Positions 57,383 to 64,000 of a DNA stretch of 64,000 nt are shown here, in pieces. The stretch is from Celeribacter baekdonensis (lineage in GTDB: Bacteria; Pseudomonadota; Alphaproteobacteria; Rhodobacterales; Rhodobacteraceae), in assembly GCF_003047105.1 (NCBI RefSeq), contig NZ_CP028475.1, positions 1,860,001-1,924,000 of the forward strand, read 5' to 3'. The translations under genes and the position numbers were made by a program. How positions within the stretch are numbered: the first letter of the stretch is position 1; each line of letters starts with the position of its first letter. Under the pieces are notes generated by a model. That model was not told where the DNA came from. It made no database searches and saw only the letters and a program-made list of their open reading frames with translations.

Positions 57383-58243
57383 ATGGCCCAACCGACCAAA
57401 ATCGAGCGCGCCTTAGGCGATTGGCTGCGAGCCCGCTTGCCGCATGGCGTGAGCGAACTCATCATGTTCATCGTCAAAATGGGCTGGGCCGCACTGTTTG
57501 GCGGTCTGCTTTTGATTGCGATGATGCTCACCCACAAGCTCTGGCATGACGACTGGCCCATCGCCCGCTATGACGCGCTTTTCGCCTATGCGTTGAGCCT
57601 GCAAATCCTGTTTTTGGTGTTTCGACTGGAAACTGTGGGCGAGGCCAAGGTCATCCTGCTGTTTCACCTCACCGGCACGATCATGGAGATTTTCAAACTC
57701 CATATGGGAAGCTGGGATTACCCCGGCGCAGGCCTGATCAAAATCGGCGGTGTGCCTTTGTTTTCGGGTTTCATGTATGCCTCCGTCGGTAGCTTCATGG
57801 CCCGCGCCATTCGCCTCTTTGACATGCGGTTCGCGCCCTACCCGCCCTATTGGGCCGCGCTGCTGTTTGCCTGCGCGATCTACCTCAATTTCTTCACGCA
57901 CCACTTTATGCCCGACATCCGCTTGGGCCTCTTTGCCGCCTCGCTGCTGCTCTATGCCCGCACCCGTGTGTGGTATCGCATTGGCGGTTGGTATTGGATG
58001 CCGATGCCCATTGCGGGGGGGCTCTCCGCCTTTTTCCTTTGGGTCGCGGAAAACGTCGGCACCGCCACAAAGATCTGGCTCTACTCTGGCCAAGTCCCCG
58101 GACAGCTTGTGCATTTTTCGAAAATGGGATCGTGGTATCTTTTGCTCTATGTGAGCTTTGTCACCGTCACCTTGGTCCAACGCGAGGCACTTTCACCCGA
58201 TCCGTTTAGACCAGAGCCTAAATCAGACCCTGCCACATCATAA
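57383..58243 (+). CDS. DUF817 integral membrane protein
   Basis: 286 residues with about eight membrane segments. The central segment LLFHLTGTIMEIFKLHMGSWDYP and FLWVAENVGTATKIWLYSGQ are characteristic of DUF817. Reaction unknown. Its 3' end overlaps the convergent 123-residue gene by 26 bases. Confidence 0.87.
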   Translation: MAQPTKIERALGDWLRARLPHGVSELIMFIVKMGWAALFGGLLLIAMMLTHKLWHDDWPIARYDALFAYALSLQILFLVFRLETVGEAKVILLFHLTGTIMEIFKLHMGSWDYPGAGLIKIGGVPLFSGFMYASVGSFMARAIRLFDMRFAPYPPYWAALLFACAIYLNFFTHHFMPDIRLGLFAASLLLYARTRVWYRIGGWYWMPMPIAGGLSAFFLWVAENVGTATKIWLYSGQVPGQLVHFSKMGSWYLLLYVSFVTVTLVQREALSPDPFRPEPKSDPATS

Positions 58244-58589
58244 CGCCAAGGATCAGGCAACCCGTGGCAAAAATGATAAAGGCCACGGTGCTGATCCAAT
58301 CGAGAATGCGTTTTTTGACGCGGGCTTTGGGATCTTGTCGCGTGAGAAAATAGCGCAGCTCCTTAAAGGCCCGGTTCACCTTGGCATGGTTGATCTGTTG
58401 CGCCAATTTCGGATGGGTTTCCAAGGCCATCGCCTCAACGATGACTTCCCCTTTCCGACGCGCCCAACGCGGCAAACGCCGCCCCGCCTTCGTGACCTTA
58501 GCCGCAAAGCCATCGCCCAGATGCACCCCCATACGGTCACGCAAAAGCGTGCTCAATTCTTCGGCTCTGTGGGCGATGGATGTCGTCAT
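58218..58589 (-). CDS. Small protein with C-terminal membrane helix, unknown function
   Basis: 123 residues: a basic N-terminal soluble part (GRRLPRWARRKGEVIVEAMA) and one C-terminal membrane helix (ILDWISTVAFIIFATGCLIL). The C-terminal anchor with a basic cytoplasmic head may suggest membrane-tethered function. I recognise no family. Overlaps the DUF817 gene end-to-end. Confidence 0.65.
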   Translation of the reverse strand: MTTSIAHRAEELSTLLRDRMGVHLGDGFAAKVTKAGRRLPRWARRKGEVIVEAMALETHPKLAQQINHAKVNRAFKELRYFLTRQDPKARVKKRILDWISTVAFIIFATGCLILGVMMWQGLI

Positions 58590-58641
58590 AAACTCGTTTT
58601 AAGGGGTTTGACAGGGACCGCCAAGCCGCTATCTGTGGGGC

Positions 58642-59421
58642 ATGCTCAACACCGTTCTCACCGGCTCCCCAACGGACCGCCCGCCCCTTTTGATCGTCCA
58701 CGGCTTGTTCGGGTCCGCCCGCAACTGGGGCGTCATCGCAAAACGCCTTTCCGATCAACGGCTTGTCCTTTCCGTCGACATGCGCAACCACGGCGACAGC
58801 CCGCGATTTGCAACCCAAAGCTACCCGGATATGGCCGCCGATCTGGCCGAGGTCTTGGAGGCGCATGTGGGCACCTATGGCCCCTGTCATGTGATGGGCC
58901 ATTCGATGGGCGGCAAGGCGGCGATGATGCTGGCCCTGACCCGGCCTGAACTGCTTAAATCTTTGACTGTCGCGGATATTTCGCCCGTCGCCTACGCCCA
59001 TGACAACACACCTTTGATCCATGCGATGCGTGGGCTGGACCTCTCTAAGGTTGAGAAACGATCCGACGCAGATCAAATGTTGGCGCATGATATTTTGGAC
59101 GCAGGCGTGCGGGCGTTTTTGCTCCAAAGCCTTGTCGTCAAAGAGAAAAAATGGCTTTTGAATTTGGAGACTCTAGAGGCCGAAATGGGCAAGATCGTTG
59201 GGTTCCCCGAGGTGTCCGGCACCTATGACGGCTCCGCATTTTTCCTGTCAGGCGGCGAGAGTACCTATGTGTCTCGCGACCACCGGGATGCCACCAAAGC
59301 CCTGTTCCCAAATGCAAAATTCGCTTCTATTCCCGGCACGGGCCATTGGCTTCATGCCGAGAAACCACGCGAATTCGAGGCGGCACTGCGGGCGTGGATG
59401 GACGCCGTCGACGCGCAGTGA
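58642..59421 (+). CDS. Alpha/beta hydrolase (YbfF-type esterase)
   Basis: 259 residues. Oxyanion-type LLIVHGLFGSARNWG at the N-terminus, nucleophile Ser in HVMGHSMGGKAAMMLAL, an Asp in the MRNHGDSPRF-type segment and the catalytic His in GTGHWLHAEKP. The order and length match YbfF esterases. Divergent from the 123-residue gene by 52 bases. Confidence 0.87.
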   Translation: MLNTVLTGSPTDRPPLLIVHGLFGSARNWGVIAKRLSDQRLVLSVDMRNHGDSPRFATQSYPDMAADLAEVLEAHVGTYGPCHVMGHSMGGKAAMMLALTRPELLKSLTVADISPVAYAHDNTPLIHAMRGLDLSKVEKRSDADQMLAHDILDAGVRAFLLQSLVVKEKKWLLNLETLEAEMGKIVGFPEVSGTYDGSAFFLSGGESTYVSRDHRDATKALFPNAKFASIPGTGHWLHAEKPREFEAALRAWMDAVDAQ

Positions 59422-59428
59422 ACGCGGA

Positions 59429-59614
59429 TCAAAACTCTTCGGTGATCTTTTTCGAAATGATCCAAGTCACAGGAATCGCGACCACAAATCCAATCGCTGC
59501 GGCGACCAAAATCGGCTGCAACGTGTCTTTGCCGATGGTCAAGGCCACGACAATGGCGACACCCATCAAGGTTGTCGAAATCAGCGAAAACAAAATGCCA
59601 GCAAGGCGGGTCAT
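59429..59614 (-). CDS. Small two-helix membrane protein
   Basis: 61 residues: LAGILFSLISTTLMGVAIVV and ILVAAAIGFVVAIPVTWIIS are membrane helices, with a short KKITEEF tail. I recall similar short membrane proteins in roseobacters that carry an unhelpful CTP-synthetase label, but nothing here indicates that activity. Confidence 0.68.
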   Translation of the reverse strand: MTRLAGILFSLISTTLMGVAIVVALTIGKDTLQPILVAAAIGFVVAIPVTWIISKKITEEF

Positions 59615-59781
59615 GGGGTCTCTCCGTTAAAGTCGATCGCGCATGTCGGACGATAAGATGTTTTTTTGATACCGCTTTGATCTGAAACAAACGCCCCCTT
59701 GCGCGGGACTTTGCGCATCGGTTCGCTCTCCACCGACATCACTCTATATGTGTAGAGACTGACATTTAAATGGAGTGACCC

Positions 59782-59919
59782 ATGACACGCACCCTCATGA
59801 TCGGACTGAGCCTTTTGGCCCTCGTCGCCTGCGAAACCATAGAAGGCGCGGGGCAAGACCTATCCAAAGCCGGCAATGCGATTTCTCAAGAAAGCCGTGA
59901 GGTGCAGTCGGGGATGTGA
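59782..59919 (+). CDS. ecnB: Entericidin A/B family lipoprotein
   Basis: 45 residues: MTRTLMIGLSLLALVACETI gives a lipoprotein signal with lipobox LVAC (Cys17), then GAGQDLSKAGNAISQ, the conserved entericidin core. Likely an outer-membrane lipoprotein, possibly stress-linked. A short terminator follows within 40 bases. Confidence 0.85.
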   Translation: MTRTLMIGLSLLALVACETIEGAGQDLSKAGNAISQESREVQSGM

Positions 59920-59944
59920 TGTTTGACGTGTGATTGAAATGAAG

Positions 59945-59970
59945 CGCCCGCCGTTTGGTGGGCGTTTTTT
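59945..59970 (+). terminator. Rho-independent terminator after the entericidin gene
   Basis: CGCCCGCC-GTTT-GGTGGGCG (one G-U), followed by TTTTTT. Confidence 0.8.
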
Positions 59971-60208
59971 ATTTGGGGGGAGTCGTCTACGCGGGGCCTC
60001 CTCACCGTACTGGCATAGCGGTGAGCCGTTGAAATAGGAAGTGGCGGTGAAACCGTGGCCTAACAACAGGTCAAATTAATCTTGCAACCTGACTTATTCA
60101 GAAAATAGTCTAAACGACATTTATATTTTTGAGGCCACGCCAGCCAAACAAAGACGCGCAATTTTTCTAACGTCCATACTGTTGTTTATTGTCACAAAAA
60201 CACAGGCA

Positions 60209-61018
60209 GGTAATCCCCCCATTTTTAACGGGGTGCGGTCGTAGAACTTATGCGGCCATTTTCAGTTTCATGGCGGGTGTTATGCCGCCGATGCCCATGT
60301 TGGGGCGGTCGTTGTTGTAAGTCCATAACCATTGAGTGGCGTGATCTTGGGCCTCCTCGATGCTTTCGATGATGGATTGGTCGAGCCGCTCATGCCTGAC
60401 GGTGCGGTTGTAGCGCTCGATGTAAGCGTTTTGCTGAGGCTGGCCGGGTTGGATATGCTGGATGGTGACCCCATGTTTCTCGGCCCATTTCATCAGCTTT
60501 TCACTGATGTATTCGGGGCCATTGTCGACCCGAATGGTCCCGGGTTTTCCGCGCCACTCGATGATCCGCTCAAGGCTTCGGATCACACGCTCGGCGGGCA
60601 AGGAAAAGTCGACCTCGATGCCGAGGCCCTCACGGTTAAAATCATCCAAGACGTTCAGCAGCCGAAAGGCACGACCATCGCCGAGCCGGTCGGCCATAAA
60701 ATCCATCGACCAGGTGACATTCGGTGCTTCTGGCACCGCCAGCGCATCGGGCTTGTCCCTCTTCAGCCGTTTACGCGGCTTGATCCGAAGGTTCAGTTCA
60801 AGCTCGCAGTAGATCCGGTAAACCCGTTTGTGGTTCCATGGATGCCCCTTCACGTTGCGCAAATGCAGAAAACATAGCCCGAAACCCCAAGTCTTGCGGG
60901 CATCCGTCAGACCGGTCAGCAAATCAGCGATCTGCTCGTTCTCATCCCTCAGAAGTGGCTGTAGCGATAGCAGGTCTCGCTGACACCAAAAGCCCGGCAG
61001 GCCAGCGCAACGCTGACC
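60209..61018 (-). mobile_element. IS3-family insertion sequence remnant
   Basis: Only the 3' two-thirds of the element remain: most of OrfB plus an end (GGTAATCCCCCCATTTTTAA at about 60,209-60,228). OrfA, the 5' end of OrfB and the other terminus are missing, replaced by a truncated DUF393 gene. Boundaries are approximate. Not mobile on its own. Confidence 0.75.
60248..61018 (-). pseudogene. IS3-family transposase OrfB (truncated, with a possible frameshift)
   Basis: Integrase catalytic core: [20 protein letters not shown] (first Asp), [20 protein letters not shown] (second Asp) and [20 protein letters not shown] (Glu) give the DDE triad. The upstream [11 protein letters not shown] and ETCYRYS segments read in another frame; one extra base in the GG run at 60957-60958 joins them as YRYSPLLRDEN. 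The N-terminus and OrfA are gone, so it is inactive regardless of that shift. Confidence 0.85.
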
Positions 61019-61150
61019 CCGCGCTATCGCGTTTTGGCGCGAGTGACAGGCTGGCCGATTGTGCGGCCATTCACGGTTCTGGCCTATGACCACATTCTGG
61101 CCCCTTTGATTTACCGCTGGCATATCCGGCGTCAAAGACGGTCCAAATAA
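61019..61150 (+). pseudogene. C-terminal remnant of a DUF393 (DCC-type thiol oxidoreductase) gene
   Basis: The plus-strand frame from 61019 reads [20 protein letters not shown] and then [20 protein letters not shown] to a stop at 61150, matching the C-terminus of DUF393 proteins. The CxxC N-terminal domain is absent on both sides of the IS, so the deletion that cut the IS also removed most of this gene. Overlaps the IMPACT gene by 19 bases. Confidence 0.75.
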
Positions 61151-61482
61151 TAGCGCACCGCGTCTTGGACGTGGCGAAACCGATCGCCGCCCAGATGTTT
61201 GCCGCCATACCACCGGGTGACGACGATGAGGTGGTCGGTCAGGCCTTGACGTTCCAACATCCGCAGGATCACCATCCCCGCCCCGGACTCGCCATCATCG
61301 TTTTTGATCGGCGTACCATCCGCAAGCAAAAGCCCCCATGTGTTATGGGTGGCCTTGGCGAATTTCTTTTGTTTGCAAAGGGTTTTGATCAGGGCCTTTG
61401 CCGCTTCCGCGGAGGCACAAGGCGCGCCTGAAACGGCGTATTTGGAGCCGCGATCCGAGATGATGCCATCGAAAATCTGCAT
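61132..61482 (-). CDS. IMPACT/YigZ family protein
   Basis: 116 residues from the ATG at 61482 (a longer frame upstream looks non-coding). Family core: [53 protein letters not shown] and [19 protein letters not shown]. Matches the N-terminal UPF0029 domain; the C-terminal YigZ domain is absent, as in many short forms. Molecular role not established. Confidence 0.88.
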   Translation of the reverse strand: MQIFDGIISDRGSKYAVSGAPCASAEAAKALIKTLCKQKKFAKATHNTWGLLLADGTPIKNDDGESGAGMVILRMLERQGLTDHLIVVTRWYGGKHLGGDRFRHVQDAVRYYLDRL

Positions 61483-61645
61483 AGGTCCGGTATAAATCCC
61501 CCATGCGCCGGGCACCACAGCAATCCCGCATAAAACAGGCCGGGGCCATATCAACGACAGGGTGAGCATTCATGATATTTTGTCGGTGTTTCGCGACGGA
61601 TTGGTGTGACTGTCGCGTAGAACGTGAAAGCATTGCAAAGGAAAG

Positions 61646-62188
61646 ATGATGTCCACCCTCCGTAAATTCGCAACGCCGCTGACCATCGGCACATTTTTGA
61701 TCGTCGGGATCACTGGCACATTTTGGTATTTCCATATCGTCACCGATTTGGGGCGCTGGCTGCATGAAATCATCGGCTTGGCCATGATGGCCGTGGTGGT
61801 CTTGCATGTGGTGCTGAACTGGCGCCCATTTAAACTCTATTTCAAACGCCCGATTGCTTTGGGTCTGATTTTGGCCAGTGTCGCGCTGACCGGCTATGCC
61901 TTTGTTGGCGTGGGCGAGACCGAAGGCGCAGGCGGGCCGCCGAATTTCGCCGCGTTTTCGGCGTTTTCGGACGAAAGCCTGACCACGCTGGGACCGATCT
62001 TTGACACCACAGGCGAGATTTTGGTCACGCGCTTGACCGATGCGGGCTATAGCGGCGTGTCCCCCACCTCCACCATCGCGGATGTCGCCGGTGACAATGT
62101 ACGGGCACAGATGACCGCGTTTTCGGCACTGGCTGTTGACGGGTCGGGATTTGGCGGCAAAGGTCAGGGCGCAGCCGCGCGCAATTGA
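61646..62188 (+). CDS. DUF4405 membrane protein (cytochrome b-like)
   Basis: 180 residues. Four hydrophobic segments, with histidines in FWYFHIVTD, WLHEIIGLAM and VVVLHVVLNW that could bind heme. An extra-membrane C-terminal part of about 80 residues has no recognisable domain. ATG doublet at 61646 and 61649, either could start. A hairpin terminator follows. Confidence 0.75.
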   Translation: MMSTLRKFATPLTIGTFLIVGITGTFWYFHIVTDLGRWLHEIIGLAMMAVVVLHVVLNWRPFKLYFKRPIALGLILASVALTGYAFVGVGETEGAGGPPNFAAFSAFSDESLTTLGPIFDTTGEILVTRLTDAGYSGVSPTSTIADVAGDNVRAQMTAFSALAVDGSGFGGKGQGAAARN

Positions 62189-62212
62189 TGTTGCCCGCAG
62201 TCCAGACATGCG

Positions 62213-62235
62213 AAAGGGGCCGATCTGGCCCCTTT
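62213..62235 (+). terminator. Rho-independent terminator of the DUF4405 gene
   Basis: AAAGGGGCC-GATCT-GGCCCCTTTTT with a T run, 24 bases past the stop. Confidence 0.8.
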
Positions 62236-62270
62236 TTGCTGCGTCAAATTTTTCTGCGTCAAAAAACCGA

Positions 62271-62567
62271 TCAATTCGCACTGATCTGGCCCTGAACCGC
62301 ACGCACATAGTGGAGTTCTTGCGTGTTCAAACAATAGTCCGGCGGCATATCTTGCGCCCCCTGATGATCCAAGAGCCAGATGATGCAAGCGTCATGTTGG
62401 GTGCAATTGCCGCAACGCGTGACCATATCTGTCAGTTCCTGCGATGAGATTTCGCCAGACGCAGCGGCGCGTTCGACATCGGCACCAAGGCGCTCAGCCA
62501 TCCCATGCATCAGGCAGGCATTGCCTGGGCGCGGGGACGCCTGTTGAAGGGGCTTTGTCTGTGACAT
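62271..62567 (-). CDS. DUF6455 family cysteine-rich protein
   Basis: 98 residues. Cys motif TRCGNCTQHDACIIWLLDH and a second region PPDYCLNTQELHYVR. The four cysteines and acidic/aromatic pattern match the small DUF6455 proteins of Rhodobacteraceae. Paralogous to the next gene. Possible metal- or Fe-S-binding, not demonstrated. Confidence 0.78.
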   Translation of the reverse strand: MSQTKPLQQASPRPGNACLMHGMAERLGADVERAAASGEISSQELTDMVTRCGNCTQHDACIIWLLDHQGAQDMPPDYCLNTQELHYVRAVQGQISAN

Positions 62568-62591
62568 CTTTCGTCCTCCTTTGGGCTTGGA

Positions 62592-62861
62592 TTATCGTGC
62601 CGCGAGGCGCTCAAGTTCGGCTTTGTTGCGGCAATAGCTCGGGGCCTGACGGGCGGTGGTTTCCATTTCGGCATGGGCGTCGAGAAATTTGACGCAAAGA
62701 TCGGGGCTGGTGCAGCTCAGACAGCGGTACACGCGATCACGACTTTCGTCCTCCGTCGGGCCTTCGCCGCGTTGTGTGGCCTCGGTCAGGTCCGCGCCTA
62801 ACGTGTCCGCCATTCGATCCACCAAAAGGGCATGGGTGTCATATTGTCCAAATTTGGTCAT
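62592..62861 (-). CDS. DUF6455 family cysteine-rich protein
   Basis: 89 residues from the ATG at 62861. Cys motif YRCLSCTSPDLCVKFLDAHA and a C-terminal PSYCRNKAELERL. Same Cys layout as the neighbouring paralogue 24 bases downstream, so the pair likely arose by tandem duplication and diverged. The earlier alternative start would add a sequence unlike the family. Confidence 0.76.
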   Translation of the reverse strand: MTKFGQYDTHALLVDRMADTLGADLTEATQRGEGPTEDESRDRVYRCLSCTSPDLCVKFLDAHAEMETTARQAPSYCRNKAELERLAAR

Positions 62862-63068
62862 TGCGGCCTCCGATCCTTGGGTTGCACTGCGTTGGAGTGT
62901 TCGCGGCAAAACAACCATGAGGCGGCGTACACACACTTTGATCCGTGTCAAAGACCGGTTCTGACGCCGAATATCGCCGGAAATGCTGCCCACACGCATA
63001 AAATTAAGGCGCTGTTTACCGCTTTTTTAAATCTGTCGTTGGCATGTTCTGAACGTGACAGCGCGCCC

Positions 63069-63122
63069 GAGCGAATCTGAAACCACGCCCGCGCCCGGCG
63101 CCGATGCGGTTTCAGATCGCTC
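63069..63122. promoter_or_regulatory. Long inverted repeat of unknown role
   Basis: GAGCGAATCTGAAACC at 63069-63084 pairs with GGTTTCAGATCGCTC at 63108-63122 (one bulged base). The 23-base interior is GC-rich. It lies just beyond the 3' end of the minus-strand gene ending at 63135, with no T run. Terminator or RNA structure is possible. Confidence 0.5.
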
Positions 63123-63134
63123 AGAGCGTTCAGA

Positions 63135-63566
63135 TCAACCACTTGGAATATCTATGACCAAATGCGGTGTGCCATCTGAGGTCTTGCGAGGAGACCGACC
63201 GTCAGGCCCGACCACCCCTCGGACATGGCGGCGCATGTTTGAGAAACTTTCGAACTGTACCGTATCGACCGGCTCATCCAGCTGAAGCGAAAGTTGCGTG
63301 TTTGAGCCGACCCGCGACAGGGCCACGATCCGACCCGTGAAGGCCTGTCCCAAGTACTGCCCACGCACCTTAGCATTTAATCTAAAGGGCTGCGGCTCGG
63401 CCTCTGCCAGCTTGGCTTGGAGCGTATTCCAGTCACGTAACCCGTTCTGATGGGCGATGAGTTCGAGCGCCCGCGCATGGGTGATGGCTGTGCCCTGCGC
63501 GGCAAGAGCGATCCGCAGTGCTTTGGCCTGTAATTTGGCCTCTTTCACAGAGTGCAGTTGCATCAT
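63135..63566 (-). CDS. Glyoxalase-superfamily-like protein (small conserved domain)
   Basis: 143 residues. The N-terminal helical region AKLQAKALRIALAAQGTAIT followed by ALELIAHQNGLRDWNTLQAK resembles the domain labelled Glyoxalase_8, which lacks glyoxalase chemistry. The C-terminal part is beta-rich (KVRGQYLGQAFTGRIVALSR). Overlaps the MATE stop by four bases (ATGA). Specific role unknown. Confidence 0.55.
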   Translation of the reverse strand: MMQLHSVKEAKLQAKALRIALAAQGTAITHARALELIAHQNGLRDWNTLQAKLAEAEPQPFRLNAKVRGQYLGQAFTGRIVALSRVGSNTQLSLQLDEPVDTVQFESFSNMRRHVRGVVGPDGRSPRKTSDGTPHLVIDIPSG

Positions 63567-64000
63567 GCCTCCTCCCTATCCGACAGCCCAAAGCCGACGG
63601 CATCCCGGCCCTCCCTTTGGCACGTGATCACAATCCAAAAGGCGATGGCCCCCACGATCCCGTCCGCAATCGGGAAGGCAAACCAGATGGCCTTTGCACC
63701 ATAAAGCGTTGCCAAAGTGGCAATCAACAGAGGGCCAAGTAAAAAGGGTTTGGTCAAGGTGAGAGCTGCGGTCCGTCCGGGTTTTCCAATGGCCTGAAAA
63801 TACAAGGCGAGCACAAGAACCGGCCCCGCAAAAACATAGAGAGAGGCCATGGGCCGGAGAATGTCACCGACCTGCGTTATAACGCCCAGATCGGTGACAA
63901 ACCCACGACCAATCCAGCTGTGCCCTGTCAGCAAAATCACCTCGACTGTGGCGCAATACAGACCAGATACAGTGAGTGCGAGCCGCAAGACAGCATTCGA
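63563..64000 (-). CDS. MATE-like multidrug transporter, partial (N-terminus beyond the right edge)
   Basis: 145 residues are visible, reading from the window edge with SNAVLRLALTVSGLYCATVE and four or five membrane segments (for example LYVFAGPVLVLALYFQAIGK and TLTKPFLLGPLLIATLATLY). FQAIGKPGR is typical of the C-terminal half of MATE proteins. First visible gene of a pair with the following 143-residue protein. Substrate unknown. Confidence 0.7.
   Translation of the reverse strand, partial: SNAVLRLALTVSGLYCATVEVILLTGHSWIGRGFVTDLGVITQVGDILRPMASLYVFAGPVLVLALYFQAIGKPGRTAALTLTKPFLLGPLLIATLATLYGAKAIWFAFPIADGIVGAIAFWIVITCQREGRDAVGFGLSDREEA

Noticed and set aside
59971..60208. N-terminal half of the DUF393 gene left of the IS
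   Set aside because: No frame here encodes the CxxC domain, so the IS did not simply split the gene.

Overview
This 64 kb window is chromosomal DNA of an alphaproteobacterium, most likely from the Roseobacter/Rhodobacteraceae group. The evidence is high GC, short compact operons, a tol cluster with a proline-rich TolA, a beta-oxidation operon headed by MerR regulators, a cdd-deoA-deoB-add-upp salvage operon, an NADP malic enzyme fused to a phosphotransacetylase domain, and roseobacter-style small proteins (DUF6455, entericidin). No prophage, plasmid region or CRISPR array is visible. The only mobile DNA is a truncated IS3-family remnant near 60.2-61.0 kb.

Layout. 0-2.3 kb: ybgC-tolQ-tolR-tolA (minus; tolA runs off the left edge). 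2.4-7 kb: two small conserved unknowns, aroQ, a periplasmic unknown, and ruvC-ruvA-ruvB. 7-15 kb: prmA, msrA, an MFS carrier, a YeeE/YedE sulfur carrier and priA. 15-22 kb: a transaldolase-like aldolase, a di-heme peroxidase, a HAD-UbiA fusion (frameshifted), tRNA-Gly(TCC), a DUF2892 gene with a SqrR-like operator, a hotdog thioesterase with a YedK peptidase, an outer-membrane barrel, DUF1992 and GFA genes. 22-30 kb: a secreted 5'-nucleotidase, a TetR regulator (frameshifted) with twin palindromes, DUF952-pyrD, a MATE pump (frameshifted) with two hotdog thioesterases, and a putative manganese exporter. 30-37.6 kb: two MerR regulators and an acyl-CoA dehydrogenase / GST / FadA / FadB operon. 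37.8-42.4 kb: Hint-domain protein, sulfotransferase, frameshifted membrane protein, SPOR protein. 42.5-47 kb: nucleoside salvage operon. 47.3-51.9 kb: maeB and prpE, each with a striking upstream palindromic site. 52-55 kb: hybrid histidine kinase with an NtrC-like regulator lacking GAFTGA. 55-64 kb: nadK, glyA, DUF817, hydrolase, entericidin, IS remnant beside a truncated DUF393 gene, IMPACT protein, two DUF6455 proteins, and a partial MATE pump at the right edge.

A window-wide theme is that five otherwise intact genes (HAD-UbiA, TetR, MATE, an unknown membrane protein, upp) and the IS transposase are each broken by one missing base in a G/C homopolymer. In each case restoring that base joins two recognisable halves. 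Consensus error is more likely than six independent pseudogenisations. No obviously novel multi-gene system was found. The most promising leads are regulatory sites (SqrR-like at 19.2 kb, PccR-like at 49.75 kb, an unassigned palindrome at 47.28 kb), the GAFTGA-less two-component pair, and a translationally coupled 53-residue ORF inside the beta-oxidation operon.
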